Of a stretch of DNA of 64,000 nt, positions 54,501 to 64,000 are shown piece after piece (the first letter of the stretch is position 1; each line of letters starts with the position of its first letter). The notes under the pieces were generated by a model that was not told the DNA's origin, did no database searches, and worked only from the letters and a program-made list of their open reading frames with translations. Position numbers and translations under genes: made by a program. Origin of the DNA: Taenia hydatigena (taxonomy: Eukaryota > Platyhelminthes > Cestoda > Cyclophyllidea > Taeniidae); NCBI GenBank assembly GCA_036345935.2, contig JADWOT020000003.1:16944509-17008508 (forward strand). The letters run 5' to 3'.

Positions 54501-56881
54501 ATTGGTTTGAAATCCTTTTGTCGCAGTACTTGATACCTGAGTGAAATAGGTAAAAGAATTTATGCATGACAGGTAGAAGTTCAATCACAAACCCTTTCAG
54601 ATCGTCGCTGAACAGAAGGCGATATCGCTACCAACAAGGTTTTTTTTCCATTCAAAGTTACATTATTTTAAACCACAAATCTCTTTAATGGCATAAAATC
54701 AGCCAGTCTTTTTGCTGCGCGATTGATGCAACCAATTATCAAAAGGACCACCTGCCACATCAACTTGATGCCGAGGGCTCGGGCAAGTGAGATTGATGAA
54801 AAAATACCAAAATGTTGCTGTAAATGAGTCAAATAACACACAATATTTGAAAAACGTGTTACTATGCAAAAAAAAAACGAAATGCCACCTTAGGTTTTGC
54901 AGGACTCTTCCGAACAGAATCGTTCCAAGCCGCTTCCTTCTCCTTTAAGACTTCGCTCAGATGCATTTTTTCTGCTCCCAACCTGGCAATTTGCCCTCCT
55001 TGACGCCTATTTAAACCCTCTAAATAGTCAATCTTCGCATTTTGTTCATCTAGCTAAAAAGAAATTGCATGAAAAAGGTAGTAATTACGGGAACTCATAA
55101 ATGTCCTGTTGATTACCATGAGTTAACACATGCTACTCTTTCTTGTTAGTAAATACATATTATGAATGAATAAACCTAACCTGAAGAAGTTTGTATTCGG
55201 GCGCTCCATTATTCACTACCAGTGGCCGCCACTGGAACATTTCACCACCGAATTTCCCATCACTGCCATACTTTTCCACCAAATTTACAAACACAGAAGT
55301 GCGCTCAAAAAGGTCTTTCTGACACGCCAAGTGGTTCTGTACATTAGTGCGTTCATTCTCTGAATGCCTCAAACGTTCACAGGGGCCATCGCGTTCTTTC
55401 TTTAGAGCAACCACTTTCGATCTAGGATGCTGAAATCGAATTAAATAGGTGATGCACACGTCTCAATACCCCAAGGGAGGTTCTGAGCCTTTGCACCCTA
55501 GTAAAGTATTGTTTCTGAAGATCTTTATATTTTTTTTCATTTTCTGAGGATTTAACCACTAATTGGTGAACCAAGTTCTCCAGACGATTGATATCACTCT
55601 GACTGGTACCCAAGCGACTCTGTGATTGAAGCTCGTGAACCTAAAAGTGAAAATTGTTTTACTGAAGACTGCTTGCCTTATAGTAACAAATATTTCGAAA
55701 GCAAAATTTCACTTTTATTCAAGCAAAAAGTCGTTTTCGAAACAAAGTGTATTTTATTTATCAACAAATGATTTGCAATACATTCCCAAAGTTGGAATAG
55801 TGTTGCACTTTCTAAAGTCCAAAATCTTCCAAATCGATGATGTACTTTCTTTAGAGAGCCGTTTACAGCTATTGCGGTTTCGAGTTGCTGAGGTAGCAAA
55901 AGCTTTCCTTGGCGGAGCATTTTTTATTTCGCTCTTTTAAATCCTACTTTATGGATCGTTATGCCTCTAAAAGATCCAAAATTGGCAGTTTATGCACTAC
56001 TACTACATAAAGCACGACAGATTGGATCCATGTAACGCCTTTTTATCACAACCACTAACGTTGAGTTCCTTTTAGTGACTAACCCGATGTTATTCTCGTC
56101 CCATGAATTATTTCATAATACATAGCACTTTCATAGCTTTTGTAAACCTTAAACTCAAGCAGAGAAATTGGAGTCTATAATTGTTCTTAGAACTACAAAT
56201 TCTTTTCGTAAATGCCAAGGCAAGGTTAAGGTTTTCCACACATCAAAAAAACGCAGAAATACGCCTTTTGTAAACAGTTGTCACACGTATACGCGCATGT
56301 AGAAAAACTTGTTACGAAAAAAATTAAACTGAATAAATGTTCAATTTTGTCGGGCGAGAATAAAAGTAGATGTTTCAGATAAATGAAAATGCCAAAACGG
56401 ATTAAAGTAGATAATAAGACTGTTTAAATTATTTGAACAGGTGAACTTATGCCACAACTCACCAAGGGACTTAGCTTTTATCTTCAATTATAATTCATTC
56501 CCACTGAAACACAAAGTTATTGGGAATGCCTACTACTCAAGAAGGAAATTTTAGGCAATTCAAAAGAGCCAAAGACTAATTTGTACCACTATTAAAAATA
56601 CGCGATTTAACAGATGGCATTTTACTTACACTATCATAGATTATTAAATAGTACACAAGCGATTTTTAAAAAGGCACGAAGTTAGAATAAGACATCCAGA
56701 GTCTATAATAAACCAAGCCAATTTCGCTGTTAATACAGTTGTCGGAAATTTTACACTTAATTATAAGCACCTGTTTAACAAGCAGGGCTAAATTCAAAGA
56801 ATTCAGCATTTGGCATTGTGACCATAATGAATCGCAATCATTTCGGATAGATGCGAAAGAGCGGTGCAGCAGCTGTTCTAC
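48586..56881 (-). CDS. Long coiled-coil protein resembling the C-terminal part of CEP290
   Basis: Thirteen minus-strand exons, all joining in phase: 56881-56771, 55640-55470, 55429-55181, 55053-54889, 54536-54366, 53861-53683, 53603-53423, 51113-50996, 50782-50562, 50496-50351, 50282-50111, 49951-49829, 48879-48586, about 767 codons. Nearly every exon is heptad-patterned coiled coil rich in E, K, Q and L. The last begins PLGTTGKTAEELEVVLLKMK; as I remember it, vertebrate CEP290 has a very similar GKTPEELE block near its C-terminus, also followed by an EN-rich coil. CEP290 sits at the ciliary transition zone and centrosome. The start lies upstream of 56881 and was not found. After 48586 there is a good donor, but no next exon was recognised; read-through would stop near 48463. 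The family call rests on one motif plus overall character; another centrosomal coiled-coil protein is possible. Confidence 0.6.
51114..53422 (-). other. 2.3-kb intron of the coiled-coil gene holding a transposon remnant
   Basis: The exons on each side (53603-53423 and 51113-50996) join in phase without loss, so the whole interval is intronic. It is by far the largest gap in this part of the gene and contains a degenerate gypsy integrase in the opposite orientation at about 52045-52950. The rest has no recognised content. Confidence 0.6.
52045..52950 (+). pseudogene. Degenerate Ty3/gypsy-type integrase (dead LTR-retrotransposon fragment)
   Basis: The plus strand at 52290-52738 encodes a recognisable integrase core: NYLTKVAKREPIKS, ETVASIFFNWW, RTTPGHLQGKRQV, DVRLGRAILAYQ and STGAST occur in the family order. 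After a stop at 52739 the similarity continues (KKYYGKRS, YLVQMCRP, THRNFYHP) to about 52945 with more stops. Catalytic positions are damaged: the SD-containing second-Asp motif is replaced and the Glu of the GQVERTN-type motif is Arg. The less certain upstream part (52045-52300) contains CKQRRQCG. No LTRs, reverse transcriptase or RNase H were recognised nearby. It lies antisense in an intron of the coiled-coil gene. Confidence 0.85.
55798..55887 (-). other. Doubtful extra exon of the coiled-coil gene
   Basis: After a good acceptor (CTACCTCAG) the minus strand reads QLETAIAVNGSLKKVHHRF and continues RFWTLESATLFQLW. It is protein-like, but no donor in the phase needed for the next exon was found, and the flanking exons join without it. 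It could be an alternative exon, part of another transcript or chance. Confidence 0.2.
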
Positions 56882-57333
56882 CTAAAAATAACAGAATAAC
56901 TTTTGCAGCCAAATGTAAAAATGTTAAAGAGGGTTTGTACGAAAATAATTAGCTGCGAACCAAACTAATTTCAAGTTTAGCAACTCGTTAACTATTCGTG
57001 GCATGTCTGCAAGACAAGGTAATTTGAATTGTTGCAGAGAAATCAAACTTTATGCATCAGTAAAAATAACAATACCTTGCGAGTAAAAAGAGGAGAGAAT
57101 ACTTGTCAGATTAGCAAACAAATCGGATTTCGAAACGGTTCGCTTTTCAAAAATGTGCATTTTCGACAATTGTTTATAATTTGTGCGTTGGTTCATAAAA
57201 ACAATTTTCAGCAAGTTTATTTTGTGCCTCCAATCGCATTAATTTGTAGAATTTGAGATAATGTTGTTCTCTGTCACAAATACGTACTTGACGGATGTGA
57301 TGCATAAGTCAGCATAAAATATTGATACCTAAT
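56882..57333. other. Region upstream of the first recognised coiled-coil exon
   Basis: AT-rich. On the minus strand near 57275-57190 a coil-like peptide (EQHYLKFYKLMRLEAQNK) follows an acceptor-like GTGACAG, but no donor in the right phase was found. It may be a further exon of the coiled-coil gene. Confidence 0.25.
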
Positions 57334-57510
57334 ATAGCATCCAGGGACTTTCTTGAAGGCGAAATGAGGCATAATGCTACATTAGAATACATGCATTTAG
57401 CAAACAGAATGATCGGACTGCTGGCATGGCTCGAAAGCAAGCTCACCCGGCTGGTACAATACGGTCACCTAAGTCACTGTAACCGAATCCACAGTCAAGC
57501 AAAGTATTAC
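57334..57510 (+). repeat. Dispersed ~180-bp repeat, copy D (strongly diverged)
   Basis: The copy runs from ATAGCATCCAGGGACTTTCT to AAGCAAAGTATTAC. CTGCTGGCATGGCTCGA, GGCTGGTACAATACGG and the 3' end CAAAGTATTAC match copy 60801. It is the most diverged clear copy and therefore probably the oldest. Confidence 0.7.
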
Positions 57511-57888
57511 CTCTATTGCTGTAATGAGCTTATACAGTACGAATTAAACAAGTAAAGAGCGTTTTTTTCTGGTCTTGAATGTCGTCTATGGGAGGAGACT
57601 TTCAAACACTTTTCGTATTTTTGCAAATAAAGATAATAAGAAGTGTGATTCATTTTGCATCACATATAAAAATAGTAATTTAAAAGCGCATTGCATAAAC
57701 ATTTGAAATTGCATCCCATCTTTTGCTTGCAAAGGGCATTTCCTTTTCTCCGTAATGACCCAATTCTTCTCTGATGTCAATTTATTACCACGAATTATTA
57801 GCATTTATGTAGCTAGGCTATCCCTTTAGTGGCAGCTTCGCCACTCAAGTTGACAGTTGTGAAAGAACGCGGAGGCGACATAACCCTT

Positions 57889-58077
57889 GTAGTACTCTAT
57901 TTGTTAGAAGTGCTGGTTTCTGTCAAGGACAGAGGTGGCCGTATTGCCCTAGCTGCGTGGGCAGGCCTCCGGGCCATGCCAGCAGCCTTTTTCCTTCTGT
58001 TCGGTGAATATATATATATATATTCTACCCTAGCATTCCGCCTTCTTTTGCCTTCAAGGGAGCCTCGGTACGCTACA
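57889..58077 (-). repeat. Dispersed ~180-bp repeat, copy E (reverse orientation)
   Basis: On the plus strand the blocks AGAGGTGGCCGTATTGCCCT, GGCCTCCGGGCCATGCCAGC, a (TA)n run at about 58007-58022 and GAGCCTCGGTACGCTAC mirror copy 60801. The TA run is an expansion of the A/T-rich middle of the element. Copy D lies about 380 bp away in the opposite orientation. Confidence 0.88.
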
Positions 58078-58624
58078 ACTCTCATTATCCCTACGCCCCA
58101 AAATAGGTCATTCTCCAAGCCGTCTGCTCATTCTAAGGGTATGAAGGCTACATGGAACCGCGAATCACAGAGTTCATTACAGAGGACCTAGTCCCTTGAA
58201 AAGAAAAGTTAAGAACCTTTTTTCTCATTAAAATATTGTTGAAACAGTTTTAGGAATGAATATTTCTCCACATTTTAATCTACAAAGATACTCACAAGGT
58301 CTCCTGCCTTTACTCAATTCCGATTAATCAAAAGCAGTGTCATTTGCAGCACTGTGAGCGGCTTGTCAAAGGTCATGTCACAATGGAGTCACGCGGCAAA
58401 ATAGACATTTTTTCAGTCGCTACAACTTAACTGACGCAGATGGCATTGACGGTAGGCAAAGTGGAGTACTTTATCGGCCAAGGGAAAACTGTGAGTGAGA
58501 GGAGATTGCGCTGATGAGAGGCGAAGAGAAGATGGGAAGAAATGTGAAAAGAAAGGCTTCACAACCCTAAAAGTGTAGCACTCTTAAGGATGCTGCACAA
58601 AGGACCCAAATTAGCTGATGTGCA

Positions 58625-59176
58625 ATGGTCGTGTCCGTTGAGATCACAGAGCTAACGAGTAAGAAGGATGAAGAGCAGTCGCAGAAGAGCGACGACGCCA
58701 AGGAAACCGGCAAGGATGAAAGCCAAGGCAAGAGGAAGCCTAAAAGACCCATCATTGTAGGCTCTTTCTACTACTGTTATCCTGCACCGCTTCGGACCGT
58801 TCTGCAGTTGCTATTGCTGGTGATACCACTGTCTTACTTCCTCAGTCTTCCATTCAAGGTCTGGGCCGACGAAGAGAGGTGAGTGATTCTTAAGACAAGT
58901 AGAAATTACGGCAGTTGCATTTGTAATGCTATTGTGTCTTTTTTAAACCACTGTTCTATTTAGAGGCAAAATAAATCCACTTTATTTGGTCGACTAACAA
59001 TGTAACCTTTCATTCTTTTGCTTTATCGTGCAGGGGAATATGAGCAATGGCAAGAGCTAGGGTTACATCAATCTTTTGACTATGTGGACGCCACCGATTC
59101 CCAAACCACTCAAACGGAAGATGTCCTTCCCTTCTCGCCCGTCTTGATCCAAGGATCTGATGCCATGGGCTGAAGA
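58625..59176 (+). CDS. Putative small single-pass membrane protein, frame not resolved
   Basis: An ATG at 58625 opens 84 codons: an acidic, lysine-rich N-terminal region (about 43 residues, ending KRKPKRP), then a hydrophobic segment (LLLLVIPLSYFLSLPF) that would span a membrane. It ends at a strong donor, AG/GTGAGT (58878/58879). After an acceptor at 59033 a protein-like frame (EYEQWQELGLHQSFDYV, ending MG then TGA at 59176) follows, but it is one base out of phase with the donor; in-phase splicing would stop after two more codons. Possible explanations are an unrecognised microexon, a sequencing error or a broken gene. No family recognised. Confidence 0.35.
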
Positions 59177-60596
59177 GAGGAGCAATTGGAACATTACACC
59201 GGCCGCAATGGTGAGATAGTGGAATGGTTCCGTTGTCTCGCCTCCCTACCCTTGAATTGAGGGAGGCTAGAGAAAGGCGTCTTGCATTTTGTAGTGTGAG
59301 GAACGATAAAAAATTATTAAGCTAACATGGGAGGGTCGGAGGATGCCACTACTTTGAAGATCGATGACGCCCCGCTTAGTCAAAAGGTTGGTTCAAACTG
59401 ACCGCTCGCCGCCTGAAGGGACTATTCAAATAAACATGAGACGAAATGATCCAAGCACGTCTGCATTCGGTGGATGGCGATTTCTTACGAGGTAAGTGTA
59501 GTGCTTTGAGAGTTGAGCTGCATCGAATAGACGGAGGGAATGAGACGAACTATTGCTCGGCTAGACATGGTGGATTTGGAAGTACCACAACTCTTCATAG
59601 AGTCTAGGAGGAGGACGGGACAGGCTCAAAGGTATTGTTGAATTAGCCTCGTTGTCTGATTGTTCTAGTTAATCTTGTGATGATAAAAAAGTGTAAAATG
59701 AGTTTTCGTGTTTCATTGTAGGGGCGGATTGCAAGCAAAAAATTTATGGGATAGGTTAATACAGATACGAATCCAAACATGTCATATTTTTTTGCTTTAA
59801 AGTGAACTCCAATGACAATGAATAAAAAGCAGGTATCGTTCAGCCTACTCTTACTTTTTCCGAGGCGATCAAGACAACAGTTTCAAGCCTAAGCTTGGAA
59901 CAGGCTCAAAAATGTGATGCTTTGGTGGTTTGCTCAAATCTGCGTTTGAGAGCGTGGAGATTACATTCTCTTCGGGCCGAATTCCCGCTTGGCAGCATTA
60001 GGCTATGCCAGAAGCCTCAGCTATTCTGTACGTTAGCAATACATTATCTGTCAGATCACTAATAGTTACCTCGGCTTCAGGAAAGACTCGAACCATCATT
60101 TTCTCCTAAGACCGTTATTTTTTTGATGCATGAAAGCTAGACACCCTCGGTCTTTGGTTTATCTTAGAAATTGGGAACAATATGTGTTCGGTTAGTACCC
60201 AACTGGGTTTCCAACTATCAATTCTCCCATATACTTTCTGTTGGTTAGCTTGAAACGCAATTCATGTTTGTTGAAAGGCACGGTGTGGAGAGACAGCAGG
60301 GCAGATTGCACCATTTTCATGGCCAAGGAGGTGTTATCGATCCTCAAGAAGGATGAGGAGGTAAACTCTGATACTCTCAAACTAGTTTGGTAATTCGAAG
60401 AAATTCGCATTAACACAAAATATGATGTCTACCTCTAGGCAGTTTTCTCGGTCTTAGGGTGAAGTTGGACGCAGGAGGACAAAAGATTGGAAATAATACG
60501 GAGGGACACATAGTCCGCCGTGTGTCCCTTTTGCTGATCAATTATTTTGGAGCAATATTGTAAACCAAGATAGAGACGCGTTTTATGAGTGCAGTC
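59177..60596. other. No supportable gene
   Basis: About 1.4 kb. Stops are frequent in all frames. There are no clear repeats or splice-supported exons. Its first part may be the 3' UTR of the putative membrane-protein gene. Confidence 0.4.
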
Positions 60597-60770
60597 ATTG
60601 TTCGTTTAGGCCTTGGTTTCGGTTATGGTCACTCGGTTAGCCATATTGCCCTGTGTGGACCGGCCTTGGAGTTAAGTCGGTAACCCTAATTCCTTCTTTC
60701 TGCTTAATGTATGCATTTCACCCCAGTGCTGTGCCTTCTCTTGTCGTGAGGGTAGTCTCAGGCACTGGAG
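60597..60770 (-). repeat. Dispersed ~180-bp repeat, copy G (reverse orientation, diverged)
   Basis: On the plus strand TTGGTTTCGGTTATGGTCAC, AGCCATATTGCCCTG and GTGCCTTCTCTTGTCGTGAG correspond to the reverse complement of copy 60801, whose start is only about 30 bp downstream. The central GGCCTCCGGGCC block is decayed. Confidence 0.7.
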
Positions 60771-60800
60771 CTGTGAACAAATGTCCTGTTCAACTGTATT

Positions 60801-60985
60801 GTAGCGTTCCGAGGCTCCCTCGAAGGCAAAAGAAGGCAGAATATTAGGATAGAATATATGTATTCAATGGGCAGAGGTACATAAGCAGCTGGCATGGCCC
60901 GGAGGCCAGCCTAAGCAGCTGGGGCAATATGGCCACCTCTGTGACCCTGACCGAAACTGGTAGTTCAAACAAACAAAGTATTACA
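60801..60985 (+). repeat. Dispersed ~180-bp repeat, copy A (best preserved, reference copy)
   Basis: It starts GTAGCGTTCCGAGGCTCCCT and ends AACAAAGTATTAC. In order it has GAAGGCAAAAGAAGGCAGAA, an A/T-rich middle (TAGAATATATGTATTCAA), GCAGCTGGCATGGCCCGGAG, AGCAGCTGGGGCAATATGG, CCACCTCTGTGACCCTGACC and GAAACTGGTAGTTCAAAC. No long open frame is present. Used here to define the family. Confidence 0.9.
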
Positions 60986-61803
60986 GTATATTGCCACGAC
61001 TTGTGATGCCACCTTGCGGCGCGGTTTCGAAATCAAGGGGAGACAGAGCGCTGCGGAACAAAATATGCAAAGACCGGTTCGAAAAGCAAGAGAAACAATG
61101 TGATAGATTTCACTGAAATTTTGGCAAAATTACTGCGGAAATCACAGATACAAAATCAAGTGCAAACATTCCATAAAATTTAACGATAGATCTACAATAT
61201 ATTTCAGCTTACAACTTACGTGCTGAAATAGAGTATTTATTAAAAATTGAAGTTTGCGACATCCTTTAAAATTTGCAAACACATCAAATAAGCACAAAAA
61301 CTCATTGCCGAAACTCATTTAAAATTACAACCTTAGGTATTCTTTTATTGCTTTTTAAAGAATTTGGTGAACTACTTCAAAGTTATTTAATCGAGCCGTT
61401 TGTAGTGTTTTGTTTTATTGAATTGGGAATTGATTTGGGTCGTTGGGTAGTTTGAGGCTTACGGATTTTCGATGACCAAAGGGACTGATTCTCAACACGG
61501 ATCCAATAAGCGTGGGGTCGGGGTTTGGATTTTCTGCATAATTTTTTGCTTTTTCTGGCGGACAACCTGGTCTTGCATGACAACTTTAAATACGTGACTG
61601 CTTGACCATCCCTTTGTTCGCCTTTATATTTATATTTCCTTTTGGCTTTGCTGAATAAATCGCTTTTGGAGGTTTCATTTATAAACTAAACGACCCTTTA
61701 TCATTTTGTTTTACGTCGTGATATGCAGTTGTTTCACCTATAGGCTTCATCCACCAAAGGCTATTGTTTATTTCTACCATATCGCATTCCTTTAATGCTT
61801 TAG
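60986..61803. other. Probable upstream intron of the ankyrin gene
   Basis: AT-rich DNA with no exon I can support. The ankyrin exon beginning at 61804 starts with an acceptor in phase 0, so an earlier exon with the start codon must lie upstream, either here or beyond. Confidence 0.35.
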
Positions 61804-62754
61804 GGAGAATCAGGTGAAAGTCTGTTACGCGCTGCTCGAGCAGGCGATCTGAAGAAGGTTTTAGACCTGATAAACTCCGGCGTTAACATAAATGCCACAA
61901 ATCCTGCAAGTGGTCTCCAATTTTGTTAATTACCTTTTAATGTGTAATTGCGTGCTTTATCGGCTTTTCATATCAGCACAATTTTATGCCCCGAAAATTT
62001 GTATTATCTCGTGCAAATAATAGAGCTATCATTTACTCCTTTCTATAGCGGTGGGCTGTTTACAAACAGACAGCTTCTGTTTTGTTCTATTACCGTCCAT
62101 TGTATTGTGAATTTTGTAGACGGGTTTGACAGCACTCCATTTGGCGGCAAAAGAAGGTCACACCGCAGTAGTAAAAGAGTTGATTCATAATGGAGCCGAT
62201 GTTAACGCTACATCGAAGAAGGGAAACACGGCTCTCCATATCGCTTCCCTTGCTGGACATTTGGCCGTTGTTCGAGCTCTTGTCGATGCAAACGCAAATC
62301 CCAACTGCCAGTCAGTGGTGCGTTTGGCGTAATGTGTCTTTGATCTGTGGGACTAATTTTATGGGCATTTTCTGCTCTGTCTTTTGACCTCATGCACATG
62401 ATTCGCCTCATCTCTTTCACTCAGGGGTATCTTATGGCCCTTAGTCTTCCTTTTTCCATCATGTACTTGGCATTTTAGGTTTTTTAAACAAGCTTGACAG
62501 TATGAGAAATCCTTCAAACATTAGAACTTTTTTCACGACCAATTAAAATCTCCCGGACAACAATGCTGCCGCTATTGTTTCTAGCTAAAATGCTTGATCT
62601 TGGAATTAGGTTTTGAGGATCAACCCATTTTTACCCCCTTTTCTGGTGTATTTAGGTTGGTTTTACTCCCCTCTACATGGCGGCACAGGAGAATCATCTG
62701 GATGTTGTTATCCTTCTACTCAACAAGGGTGCTAACCAGTCACTCACAACCGAA
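61804..62754 (+). CDS. ANK: Ankyrin, N-terminal repeats (ANK1/2/3, unc-44 type), partial
   Basis: Three exons: 61804-61905 (34 codons), 62120-62317 (66 codons) and 62656-62754 (33 codons). They encode [54 protein letters not shown] and [16 protein letters not shown] followed by GANQSLTTE, in the exact order of the first repeats of canonical ankyrins. The [12 protein letters not shown] repeat is diagnostic of that subfamily rather than of other ANK-repeat proteins. The second and third exons are 66 and 33 codons long, i.e. whole 33-residue repeats, as in vertebrate ankyrin genes. Ankyrins tie membrane transporters and adhesion proteins to the spectrin skeleton. To keep register, the first intron must use a GC donor (CCT/GCAAGT). 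The start codon lies upstream and the rest of the gene beyond the window. Confidence 0.92.
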
Positions 62755-64000
62755 GTATGTTTGAGTGCTTTTAACTAAATAATTATTTCTTTTCCAAGTA
62801 TTGGAACACCGCTTTTTGGTTTCACAACTCTTTCCAAACGAGCATCCTCCAGCATTTCCTCAACCACGAGTCGTCGGCAGTATTTTGGGGTTGTGTGGCT
62901 TTTTTTTCTAAAATGCTGGTATGTGTGGGTTCATGCAAGGTCTTAAGCCGCACTGGTACTTTCTTGGTCTAGGTTAAAAGAGAAATCCTGACTCTTATTC
63001 GATTATCTAGTTTTAAATCTCATAAGTTATATCTGTGTGCATTGTTCTTGTAGCCGGAGTCTATATATTTTCCCTACTAAAACAGGATTTGCTCAGAAAA
63101 GGCGTCTTTTGCACTTCCTGTACAGCAATCACGTGCTCTACCTTTTATCCTATACCAATTTTTATTCTGGCTCCTTGGTGCTCTTAAATTAGCTTTGAGT
63201 GCTCCAGGATCTGAAGCAGACGTAGAGTATAGGTACAGCATGATACAGCACAACAAATTTATTGGTCGGCTGCTAACGATCAAGGCCCGCCTGACATGGC
63301 AGCAACATATGTGGGTCACATCTTCATGCCGGTTCAAGAAAGCGCAAATTTTTCTTGTCTCATAAGTTACGAATGTGCTATAAACTCTGCGCACGTGCAT
63401 GGAAGCATTTCTGCTTTGCATCTATGGAATACATGACTTAATTTTTGAATGCGCTTTGCAAATTCTTTAACTTCAGATCTTGACTAACACTTCCAAAATG
63501 TATGTTCTTTTTACCTGACGGATAAAATGGTTCAGTTGGTTGATTAGACCTTTTGGACCTATGCTAAAAAATCACTTTTTAAATGCTATGGAAGGAAGGC
63601 TTTGCTAATCAATTTGTCAAATTACGGATTTGAGATTTCCATGAAATTTTTACGTTACAATCCAGTCAAAAAATACTTTCTGCTCATAAGACTTATGTGT
63701 GAGGTGCAATCTTGGCCCATTTTCTAGGCGTGACGTCTCCTTTTTAACAATCACTGAGGTCCCTTTTGCAGCAGTTTTGATGGCAGCTGCCCTTCCTATT
63801 ACATTCTTGAGACTCCTTGACTTCATTTGATTATGTCTCGGTAGATCATTTTCCCCTGCTAAAAGCCTAGTAAACTGTTAATTCAGTGCATAGGTCACGC
63901 AGGAAATCTCGTTACTCTTCAGAAGGACATCAAAAGACAATGTTGCTGATTGATTGTTTTTCGGGGATTAAACTTCAATGTTATTGCCAGTTTATTGCTG
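62755..64000 (+). other. Ankyrin intron continuing past the window end
   Basis: A strong donor (GAA/GTATGT) follows the third ankyrin exon and no further ankyrin-repeat exon is visible before the window ends. A possible, very degenerate copy of the dispersed repeat lies near 63210-63330, and a short match to the 3' flank of copy B near 63434-63457. Confidence 0.6.

Noticed and set aside
56453..56510. Strong minus-strand donor (CCCTTG/GTGAGT)
   Set aside because: All three frames upstream of it contain stops close to the only nearby acceptor, so no exon can be built.
57189..57276. Coil-like minus-strand peptide considered as the exon before 56881
   Set aside because: A good acceptor is present but no donor in the required phase; kept only as a note in the upstream region.
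63210..63330. Possible eighth copy of the dispersed repeat
   Set aside because: Only scattered short matches (GGTCGGCTGCT, CATGGCAGCAAC, CCGGTTCAAG); similarity too weak to call by eye.

Overview
This window is eukaryotic DNA, most likely from a flatworm and probably a tapeworm. The basis is spliced genes with GT-AG introns, several of them only 30-41 nt long, protein families found only in animals (ankyrin, Snail, androglobin), a degenerate Ty3/gypsy integrase and a gene spacing near 10 kb. The species is not identified. There are no bacterial genes, operons, CRISPR arrays or recognisable tRNA/rRNA genes. Family assignments come from remembered homologues, not searches; exon borders come from splice signals plus reading-frame phase.

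Layout. (1) 2.1-15.7 kb, minus strand: an androglobin (ADGB) gene of at least 19 exons, running from the N-terminal and calpain-like part (15.7-14 kb) through the permuted globin/IQ region (11-9 kb) to the C-terminal part (8.4-2 kb); possible last coding pieces lie at 1-268. (2) 17.2-19.7 kb, plus strand, head-to-head with ADGB: a compact 12-exon 6-phosphofructo-2-kinase/fructose-2,6-bisphosphatase gene (PFKFB). (3) 19.7-35 kb: a gene-poor stretch with microsatellites, one dispersed repeat, a promoter-like block at 24.2 kb and a cluster of CAGGTG sites. (4) 35.3-37.1 kb, minus strand: a three-exon Snail-family zinc-finger repressor with a recognisable TATA/CCAAT promoter. (5) 37.1-48.5 kb: mostly no supportable gene; one isolated start exon at 43.0 kb. 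(6) 48.6-56.9 kb, minus strand: 13 phase-consistent exons of a long coiled-coil protein resembling the C-terminal third of the centrosome/cilium protein CEP290; its largest intron contains a dead, oppositely oriented gypsy integrase. (7) 57-61 kb: four copies of a ~180-bp dispersed repeat arranged as two inverted pairs, around a small putative membrane-protein gene with a frame problem. (8) 61.8 kb to beyond the window end, plus strand: the first ankyrin repeats of a large ankyrin (ANK1/2/3, unc-44 type).

The genes do not form a pathway. Two of the three largest (ADGB, CEP290-like) belong to families linked to cilia and sperm axonemes. Snail is a developmental repressor, PFKFB sets fructose-2,6-bisphosphate and hence glycolytic flux, and ankyrin links membrane proteins to spectrin.

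The least explained material is the dispersed ~180-bp repeat (seven copies), an 18-bp imperfect palindrome recurring seven times outside coding sequence, and two promoter-like CCAAT blocks with no gene attached.
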